Assembly: GCA_045599945.1 (NCBI GenBank)
Contig: JAZRWY010000007.1
Coordinates: 1 to 10,220 of the forward strand
Source: UMGS973 sp045599945
Lineage (GTDB): Bacteria > Bacillota > Clostridia > Peptostreptococcales > Anaerovoracaceae
Direction of reading: 5' to 3'
Length of the DNA: 10,220 bases
Below the pieces are notes generated by a model. The model worked only from the letters and a program-made list of their open reading frames with translations, was not told the DNA's origin and searched no databases. Each line of letters starts with the position of its first letter. The first letter of the stretch is position 1. Shown in pieces: positions 5,449 through 10,220 of this stretch. Position numbers and translations under genes: made by a program.

Positions 5449-6287
5449 TATATATCCCTATGTATAAGCGTTACCCTATACCCTTTCTCTTTCATCATTT
5501 CAGATATCCGGTTTGCCATTGCAACAGAACGATGATGACCGCCCGTACAGCCGCATGCAAGATTCAGATGATACTTTCCTTCATGGGCATAGGATGGAAT
5601 CAGTTCTTCCAGAAGCGGAATCATCTTTGCAAGAAAGTTCTTCGCCGGTTCGGAGCCCAGCACATATTCCCTGACAGGCTCATCATTGCCGGTCAGATTC
5701 TTAAGTTCGGGTACGTAGAACGGATTCGGGATGAATCTCATGTCAAATACCAGATCCGCTTCCATCGGCATTCCATTCTTGTAACCAAATGAAGATACAT
5801 TCACAATGAATGTATTTTCATCGGAATCGTCACACAATATGTCACGGATGATCTCATTCAGATCCGAAGACTTGAGATTGGAGGTGTCAATGATATGGTC
5901 TGCCCTCTCCCTGGCATGTGCCAGAAGTTCCTTTTCAAGTGCTATGCCATATCTCACATTTCCCGGTGACAGAGGATGTGTTCTCCGTGTTTCATTGAAG
6001 CGCCGGATGAGTGTAACATCCGATGCTTCCAGAAAAAGAATGCTGCATTCCGCATCTGTCAGCTTTTCAAGAACGCTATCAAATCCTCCATAGAGTTCTC
6101 CTGCTCTTGCATCGATGCATATGGCTGCCTTTGTAATATTCTGTGTTGTATTCTTTATGAGGTTCAGAAAGTCCGAGATGAGTGCCGGAGGCATGTTGTC
6201 TATGCAATAATATCCCATATCCTCCAGACAGTTCAGCGCCACGGTCTTTCCTGCCCCTGATTGTCCTGTCACTACTACAAGCTGCAT
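5448..6287 (-). CDS. rapZ: RapZ/YvcJ family nucleotide-binding adapter protein
   Basis: This 279-residue protein is the RapZ/YvcJ P-loop protein. In E. coli RapZ is an RNA-binding adapter that directs a small RNA to RNase E; in Bacillus YvcJ is a nucleotide-binding protein linked to competence, and the clostridial role is not settled. The Walker A motif GQSGAGKT is at 8-15, with CIDNMPP at 28-34. The central region carries RRTHPLSPG (101-109). The C-terminal domain has the conserved GYKNGMP (168-174), FDMRFIPNPFY (181-191) and the ACGCTGGHHRSV loop (244-255), all family signatures. The length is normal. GAGAGG (6300-6295) lies 7 bases upstream of the ATG, one base separates it from the PHP gene, and its TAATG junction couples it to whiA. 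Confidence 0.95.
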   Translation of the reverse strand: MQLVVVTGQSGAGKTVALNCLEDMGYYCIDNMPPALISDFLNLIKNTTQNITKAAICIDARAGELYGGFDSVLEKLTDAECSILFLEASDVTLIRRFNETRRTHPLSPGNVRYGIALEKELLAHARERADHIIDTSNLKSSDLNEIIRDILCDDSDENTFIVNVSSFGYKNGMPMEADLVFDMRFIPNPFYVPELKNLTGNDEPVREYVLGSEPAKNFLAKMIPLLEELIPSYAHEGKYHLNLACGCTGGHHRSVAMANRISEMMKEKGYRVTLIHRDI

Positions 6288-6288
6288 G

Positions 6289-7008
6289 TCAGATCCTCTC
6301 TATGTTCACAATGCGGTCCAGATCAATGCCTGCATGGATTGCTCTTACCAGCCCTTCTTCAAAAGAACCGACAAGCGCCGGTCTATGTGCATCGCTGGAA
6401 ATCACAAACTGTACTCCTGTCTTTGCACAGATGCGGATTTCCTCCAGTGTCAGATGCTTATGATGGGTGCTGATTTCCATCCATGTCCCCGTTTCATCGC
6501 AGGCTCTGGCAAGTTCTGCCATGTCGAAGGGTCCCTTGTCTCCCGGATGTGTCAGAATTCTGAGATCGTTTTCGTAAATGGCCTTCAGGCACATGTCTGT
6601 ATTCTTCACCATCAGCTTCCGGTTTGGAATATGGCCATGCTCCCAGGAATAGTTCTGCACGCAGAATGCATTCGTTACCCCGTAATGGTATCCTGCAATG
6701 ATGAAATCATAGTCGCCGATTTCTTCCGGTGCCACATCAATTCCCTTCCACCGGTTCACAATGTTGGCTTCCACGCCAAGTTCAATCTCAATACCCGGAT
6801 ATTTTTCCCTGCAGAGAGCGATATCCCTTCTCATGTCCGGGATGGCCTCCTTCCGGATCCCGTAGGTCAGATGCCCCGGTCCGTGGTCTGTGATGGCAAT
6901 TCTGTCCAGGCCTTTTTCGGATGCTGCCCTGACATTGTCTTCAATGGTTCCCTTTCCATGGGAATAAACGGTATGCGTATGTATGTCAAAGGTCATGCGG
7001 TAATCCAT
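6289..7008 (-). CDS. PHP-domain metal-dependent phosphatase-like protein (YcdX-like)
   Basis: This 239-residue protein is a single PHP domain, a TIM-barrel-like metallohydrolase that binds two or three metal ions and acts as a phosphatase or phosphoesterase in characterised members. The substrate here is unknown. The metal ligands of all PHP motifs are present: His10 and His12 (DIHTHT) with His17, Asp41-His42 (ITDHGPGH), Glu80 (LGVEAN), His108 (GYHYG), His154 (LTHPGD) and Asp206/His208 (SSDAHRP), so the protein looks catalytically intact. The composition and length match YcdX-like phosphatases rather than histidinol phosphatase or polymerase-associated PHP domains. It starts inside a TGATG overlap with murB, with AGGAG 7 bases upstream, and one base separates it from rapZ. 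A PHP gene between murB and rapZ is a recurring arrangement in Clostridia as I recall it. Confidence 0.9.
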   Translation of the reverse strand: MDYRMTFDIHTHTVYSHGKGTIEDNVRAASEKGLDRIAITDHGPGHLTYGIRKEAIPDMRRDIALCREKYPGIEIELGVEANIVNRWKGIDVAPEEIGDYDFIIAGYHYGVTNAFCVQNYSWEHGHIPNRKLMVKNTDMCLKAIYENDLRILTHPGDKGPFDMAELARACDETGTWMEISTHHKHLTLEEIRICAKTGVQFVISSDAHRPALVGSFEEGLVRAIHAGIDLDRIVNIERI

Positions 7009-7922
7009 CAGTCTTCTCCTATGATCCGGACTTCCGGCTCCAGCATCACACCAAACTGGTCATAAACAGTATTCTGCACCAGTCTCATCAGTGTCAGAAT
7101 GTCTGTTACCGTTGCGCCGCCGGTGTTGATCATGAATCCGGAGTGCAGTTCTGAAATCTGCGCGCCGCCCACACTCAGGCCCTTGCATCCGGCGTCCTGG
7201 ACCAGCTTTCCTGCAAAATATCCTGGCGGTCTTTTGAAAAAGCTTCCTGCGCTCGGATACTGCACCGGCTGCTTTGTATTTCTCCTTTCGGCATAATCTC
7301 TCATGCGCTCTGCAATCTCTTCCTGACTGCCTTTCTTCAGCTTCAGTACTGCGGAAACAGCAACATCTCCGGTTTCCATCAGTTTGCTGTGGCGATAGCC
7401 CAGCTCCAGCTCTTCTGCGGGAACTGTCTTCTGTTCCCCTGTTTTGCTGTCGATTACATCTGCAGAAACCAGAACATTCTTCATTTCTCCATCATAGGCC
7501 CCTGCATTCATGAATACACCGCCGCCGATGGAACCTGGAATTCCGCTCATGGGCTCCAGCCCTGTCAATGATTCTGCAAGCGCTGCTCTGGCAACCGTGC
7601 TGAGAAGTGCGCCCGCACCGCAGATAATGGTCTCACCTTCCATCCGGATTTCATCCAGACGTTCCAGTCTGACAATAACACCCCTGTATCCGCCGTCCTT
7701 TACCAGAATGTTGGTCCCGTTTCCGATGACCATATATTCTTCACCGGAATCTCTCAGAATCTCCAGTACCTGCCGGAGCTGAGAAACTGTCACAGGTTCA
7801 GCCAGAAGATCTGCTCTGCCGCCGGCACGGAACGAACAATACTTATCCATTGGTGCATTTTGCACCAACGGAAGGTCTTTTATTCCCTGCAGTCTACCAG
7901 TTATCTTTGTCAAATTCTTCAT
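7008..7922 (-). CDS. murB: UDP-N-acetylenolpyruvoylglucosamine reductase
   Basis: MurB is the cytoplasmic FAD enzyme that uses NADPH to reduce UDP-GlcNAc-enolpyruvate to UDP-MurNAc, the second committed step of peptidoglycan synthesis. The FAD-binding part shows FRAGGRAD (31-38), VIGNGTNILV (65-74) and GLEPMSGIPGSIGGG (121-135). The substrate/catalytic part shows GYRHSK with Arg177, AGSFFKRP with the proton-donor Ser227, and the C-terminal LEPEVRI (294-300) with the conserved glutamate. The absence of the extra tyrosine loop of the E. coli enzyme places it with type II MurBs. At 304 residues it has normal length. The chosen ATG overlaps the preceding gene by 29 bases and has only a weak, distant AGGG; an ATG at 7850 (residue 25) just after a hairpin is possible, but it would cut close to the FAD fold. 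Confidence 0.94.
   Translation of the reverse strand: MKNLTKITGRLQGIKDLPLVQNAPMDKYCSFRAGGRADLLAEPVTVSQLRQVLEILRDSGEEYMVIGNGTNILVKDGGYRGVIVRLERLDEIRMEGETIICGAGALLSTVARAALAESLTGLEPMSGIPGSIGGGVFMNAGAYDGEMKNVLVSADVIDSKTGEQKTVPAEELELGYRHSKLMETGDVAVSAVLKLKKGSQEEIAERMRDYAERRNTKQPVQYPSAGSFFKRPPGYFAGKLVQDAGCKGLSVGGAQISELHSGFMINTGGATVTDILTLMRLVQNTVYDQFGVMLEPEVRIIGED
7850..7868 (-). repeat. Hairpin in the 5' end of murB
   Basis: TTGGTGCA (7850-7857) and TGCACCAA (7861-7868) form a perfect 8-base stem with a three-base loop, inside codons 19-25 of murB and ending at the first base of the in-frame ATG at 7850. Its position near a weakly marked start could influence translation, but it may simply be chance within coding sequence. 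Confidence 0.4.
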
Positions 7923-9210
7923 TGCTTCTGTTTTTTCCCTTTATGTTTTCTTCTCTGGTTTCTCTTCCCAGTAGTTTCGATATTCCTTTTCCGAATTTTG
8001 CCTCCCGCCTGTCATAGAAGGAGGAATCCCAATATTCATGATAATCGTATGGAAGATTCTTCATCTTCATCTTGCGATTCATTCTATAATTTACGTACTC
8101 AATGATGCAGGCCATGACAGGAACGCCAAGCAGCATTCCAATGAATCCGAAGATTCCGCCGCCTACAATGATGGCAAACATTACCCAGAAAGATGGAATG
8201 CCTACACCTTCACCGAAGATCTTCGGCTTGATGATATTTCCGTCAATCTGCTGCAGAACCACAATGAATATGATGAAATACAGGCACTGTTTCGGGTCGC
8301 TTACCAACAGCAGCATTCCTGATGGAATTGCTCCGATGAACGGACCAAAGAAAGGAATCAGGTTCGTTACTCCAACAATGACTGCAATCAGCATCACATA
8401 ATCCCAGCCGATGACGGCACCCGCAATTCCTGTTGTAATACCGATGATCAGTCCATCAATCAGGTTTGCTGAAATGAATTTCATGAATGTATGGTTAATG
8501 AAAGCAGACGCTCTCAGAACCTTTTCTGCTGTTCTCTTTTCAAAAACACAATAGGCAAGTTTCTTGGACTGTGCCAGGAACATGTCCTTGCTTGCGACAA
8601 TATATATCATCGCAATGAAACCGATCAGAACATCAAATGCAGTACCAAGGAATCCTAGGATTCCAATGGAAATTGCATCCACAATGTTCGCGGAAGCAGG
8701 AAGAAGTTTTGCCGTAATCCATTCCAGCACCTTCTCCTGGCTGTCTTCTATGATCTGCTCAACATTGCCCAGCATGATATATTTCTCAGCCTTCAGCTGC
8801 ATCCATGCCGTCACATTATCGAAAATGGCCGGAATGGTCACCGACAGGTCGGTAATGGTATCTGCAACAGAAGGCAGAACCAATGCAATCAGTCCTCCCA
8901 GAGTTGCCAGCATGATTACACAAGAAAGAGCCAGTGAAATCGGTTTTGCAATGGCAAGCGCCTTCTCCTCGCCTTTCTCCTCTTCAAATATCGGCTTGAT
9001 TCTTCTTACCAGCGCATTATATACCGGACATAACAGATAGGCCATGACAAAGCCTATGATGAACGGCATGCATATGTCAAAAAATCTCGGAATGAATCTT
9101 CCAATATTTCCAACACCCTGCGCAAAGAAAAAGAATACAATCAGGGCTGCACCGGTAACAAAAATGGTAGCGCCCCATTTTACATATGTACTTCTTTCCT
9201 TGATTTTCAT
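7894..9210 (-). CDS. AI-2E family (UPF0118) polytopic membrane transporter
   Basis: This 438-residue integral membrane protein belongs to the AI-2E/UPF0118 family, whose members include TqsA (autoinducer-2 export), PerM and Na+/H+ antiporter-like proteins. The family name is not evidence for AI-2 transport, and the substrate is unknown. Hydrophobic segments lie at about 12-30, 44-62, 90-113, 180-206, 247-268, 271-285, 288-304, 309-320 and 340-371, with a soluble part around 115-175, the family layout. Signatures are GVTNLIPFFGPFIGAIP (280-296), QQIDGNIIKPKIFG (320-333) and LLGVPVMA (360-367). The tail from about 377 is charged and cytoplasmic. AGGAG lies 6 bases before the ATG. It is the first gene of the minus-strand operon and overlaps murB by 29 bases. 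Confidence 0.9.
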   Translation of the reverse strand: MKIKERSTYVKWGATIFVTGAALIVFFFFAQGVGNIGRFIPRFFDICMPFIIGFVMAYLLCPVYNALVRRIKPIFEEEKGEEKALAIAKPISLALSCVIMLATLGGLIALVLPSVADTITDLSVTIPAIFDNVTAWMQLKAEKYIMLGNVEQIIEDSQEKVLEWITAKLLPASANIVDAISIGILGFLGTAFDVLIGFIAMIYIVASKDMFLAQSKKLAYCVFEKRTAEKVLRASAFINHTFMKFISANLIDGLIIGITTGIAGAVIGWDYVMLIAVIVGVTNLIPFFGPFIGAIPSGMLLLVSDPKQCLYFIIFIVVLQQIDGNIIKPKIFGEGVGIPSFWVMFAIIVGGGIFGFIGMLLGVPVMACIIEYVNYRMNRKMKMKNLPYDYHEYWDSSFYDRREAKFGKGISKLLGRETREENIKGKNRSNEEFDKDNW

Positions 9211-9225
9211 TTTTTACTCCTAATC

Positions 9226-9237
9226 TGGATATATCCA
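9226..9237. promoter_or_regulatory. 12-bp palindrome in the leader of the AI-2E family gene
   Basis: TGGATATATCCA is a perfect palindrome 16 bases upstream of the operon's first ATG and next to its Shine-Dalgarno site. It could be an operator, but AT-rich intergenic DNA yields short palindromes easily. I could not define a convincing minus-strand promoter in 9221-9303. Confidence 0.25.
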
Positions 9238-9284
9238 TACATATTTATCATACAATATTTTATATGGAAATAACATAGGAAAAG

Positions 9285-9313
9285 TTGAATATTCTTTGTA
9301 TTTTTGTTATTGT
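9285..9313 (+). promoter_or_regulatory. Possible promoter of the MgtC-family gene
   Basis: TTGAAT (9285-9290) and TATTGT (9308-9313) are 17 bases apart, each with four of six consensus matches. A perfect TATACGTATA palindrome (9315-9324) lies just downstream, about where transcription would start, and might be a regulator site. Spacing is good but the boxes are weak. Confidence 0.35.
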
Positions 9314-9345
9314 ATATACGTATAAAACATTTGGGGAGAAACATT

Positions 9346-9882
9346 ATGGGAATTCAGGAATTCATCATGAATACAAATCTGCATGAAATCGGGCTGGCAT
9401 CTGTTTTGCTCAGACTGGTTCTTGCAGTATTGTTTGGAGGACTCGTTGGATTAAACCGTGCACTGGTAAAGCGTGCTGCAGGTTTTCGTACACATATTCT
9501 GGTATGCCTCGGCTCAACCGTTGTCATGATGACCAATCAGTACATGTATGAATGTCTGTTATGGTCTACAGACCCGGCAAGACTGGGCGCCCAGGTCATT
9601 ACCGGCGTGGGCTTTCTCGGCGCCGGCACCATCCTGATGAAGGCAGACAAGGTGCAGGGTCTTACAACCGCCGCAGGTCTATGGGCATGTGCATGCATCG
9701 GACTTGCCATCGGTGTCGGATTCTATTCCGCATCCATCGTTGCCATTCTGCTGGTCATTCTGTCTCTGACAAAATTCAGCAAGCTTGCCATCGACATCTA
9801 CAGAAAGATCAACAAGCAGGCGGCAAAGTCCTATGCAGAAGACCATCATGTGGACATATCCAATGACGGTCATTCTTTCTGA
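9346..9882 (+). CDS. MgtC/SapB family membrane protein, short form
   Basis: This 178-residue membrane protein belongs to the MgtC/SapB family. Salmonella MgtC aids growth in low magnesium and inhibits the F-type ATP synthase, but functions of short bacterial relatives are mostly unknown. The signatures are GGLVGLNR (31-38), AAGFRTHILVCLGS (44-57), GVGFLGAGTI (87-96) and GLTTAAGLWACA (105-116). Four to five membrane segments are visible at about 17-35, 48-65, 82-98, 106-124 and 128-143. The protein ends with a short polar tail and lacks the C-terminal ACT-like domain of full-length MgtC, so it matches the SapB-type short members. The start at 9346 is chosen for GGGGAG (9333-9338), 7 bases upstream; the frame is open back to 9304, and an ATG at 9367 is also possible. 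It is the only plus-strand gene here, divergent from the operon. Confidence 0.88.
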   Translation: MGIQEFIMNTNLHEIGLASVLLRLVLAVLFGGLVGLNRALVKRAAGFRTHILVCLGSTVVMMTNQYMYECLLWSTDPARLGAQVITGVGFLGAGTILMKADKVQGLTTAAGLWACACIGLAIGVGFYSASIVAILLVILSLTKFSKLAIDIYRKINKQAAKSYAEDHHVDISNDGHSF

Positions 9883-9903
9883 CAATCACAACAGGAAACA
9901 TCA

Positions 9904-9929
9904 AAAGGAGCAGCCGAGGCTGCTCCTTT
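9904..9929. terminator. Bidirectional terminator between mgtC-like gene and groEL
   Basis: AAAGGAGCAGC and GCTGCTCCTTT form a perfect 11-base stem around the loop CGAG. TTTCATTTTATT follows on the plus strand, and TTTTGATG follows on the minus strand. It sits 21 bases after the plus-strand stop and 26 bases after the groEL stop, so it probably ends both convergent transcripts. Confidence 0.85.
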
Positions 9930-9955
9930 CATTTTATTCATAGGTTTCATGCATG

Positions 9956-10220
9956 CTACATCATGCCGCCCATGCCGCCCTGTGCGCCTGCTGCAAGTGC
10001 AGCCGCAAGATCGTCATTTGCCGATTTGATTTCAACAATGCCTGCCTCTGTTGTAAGAAGCAGTGCAGATGCGGATGCAGCATTTTCCAGTGCTGACTTT
10101 GTAACCTTTGCAGGGTCAACAATGCCCGCTTCAATCATGTTCACATACTGCTCTTCGGATGCATCAAATCCAATGCCTGCGTCAGACTTCTTCACGCCTT
10201 CGATCACTACAGAACCTTCA
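9956..10220 (-). CDS. groEL: GroEL chaperonin, C-terminal end (partial)
   Basis: The frame is open to the right edge and gives the last 87 complete codons of the 60-kDa chaperonin GroEL, which folds client proteins in an ATP-driven double-ring chamber with GroES. It begins EGSVVIEGVKKSD and contains the conserved GIGFDASEEQYVNM segment, VKSALENAASASALLLTTEA-like equatorial-domain sequence (VTKSALENAASASALLLTTE, with GIVEIKS after it) and the flexible GGMGGMM tail. The true start lies outside the window; a GTG inside the fragment is not a start. groES is expected upstream of it, beyond the right edge. The gene converges on the MgtC-family gene. Confidence 0.97.
   Translation of the reverse strand, partial: EGSVVIEGVKKSDAGIGFDASEEQYVNMIEAGIVDPAKVTKSALENAASASALLLTTEAGIVEIKSANDDLAAALAAGAQGGMGGMM

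Noticed and set aside
6286..7065. Plus-strand open frame of 259 codons across the PHP gene
   Set aside because: It is antisense to a protein with every PHP metal ligand preserved; its cysteine- and histidine-rich translation is typical of a shadow frame.
8564..9040. Plus-strand open frame of 158 codons within the AI-2E family gene
   Set aside because: Antisense shadow of a membrane protein with clear family motifs and a good ribosome site.
9304..9345. Upstream extension of the MgtC-family gene by 14 codons
   Set aside because: That start would overlap the candidate -10 region and has no Shine-Dalgarno site; GGGGAG 7 bases before 9346 is clearly better.
1..10220. tRNA or rRNA genes
   Set aside because: No cloverleaf with the conserved T-loop and anticodon features, and no rRNA-like conserved segments were seen on either strand.

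Overview
The window looks like the chromosome of a low-to-moderate GC Gram-positive anaerobe of the Bacillota, class Clostridia, most likely Lachnospiraceae-like. The evidence is the murB / PHP phosphatase / rapZ / whiA gene order, strong purine-rich Shine-Dalgarno sites, a GroEL ending in GGMGGMM, and protein styles typical of that group. This placement is an inference from gene content; no 16S or other marker is present.

Right part (about 3018-10220), core genome. One compact minus-strand operon reads AI-2E family membrane protein -> murB -> PHP-domain phosphatase -> rapZ -> whiA -> rlmD. Each gene overlaps or almost touches the next (29-base, 1-base, a 1-base gap, 1-base and 1-base junctions), and the operon ends at a hairpin terminator at 3018-3049. 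It combines cell-wall precursor synthesis (MurB), a nucleotide/RNA-binding regulator (RapZ), a sporulation/division regulator (WhiA) and rRNA methylation (RlmD). Divergent from it on the plus strand is a short MgtC/SapB family membrane protein. That gene converges on the 3' end of groEL, which runs off the right edge, with a shared bidirectional terminator at 9904-9929.

Left part (about 1-3017), an AT-rich accessory block downstream of rlmD. It carries an AbiEi/AbiEii type IV toxin-antitoxin/phage-abortive pair with its own promoter, a non-coding structured stretch of about 310 bases, and a VapBC type II toxin-antitoxin pair. The VapBC promoter contains a perfect 14-bp palindrome between -35 and -10. 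A terminator follows vapC, and beyond it a near-consensus promoter points out of the left edge, with what may be the first codons of another gene.

The most interesting stretch is 868-1180. It holds a degenerate fragment resembling the C-terminal end of a TrmA/RlmD-family RNA methyltransferase, different from the resident rlmD. Next to it are a 17-bp stem hairpin whose only imperfections are G.U pairs on the minus strand, a second hairpin, 9-bp inverted repeats enclosing 129 bp, and a nested hairpin at 1102-1145. Together with the two toxin-antitoxin systems this suggests a scarred integration hotspot or the end of a mobile element. No intact integrase or transposase is visible, so that history is inferred.
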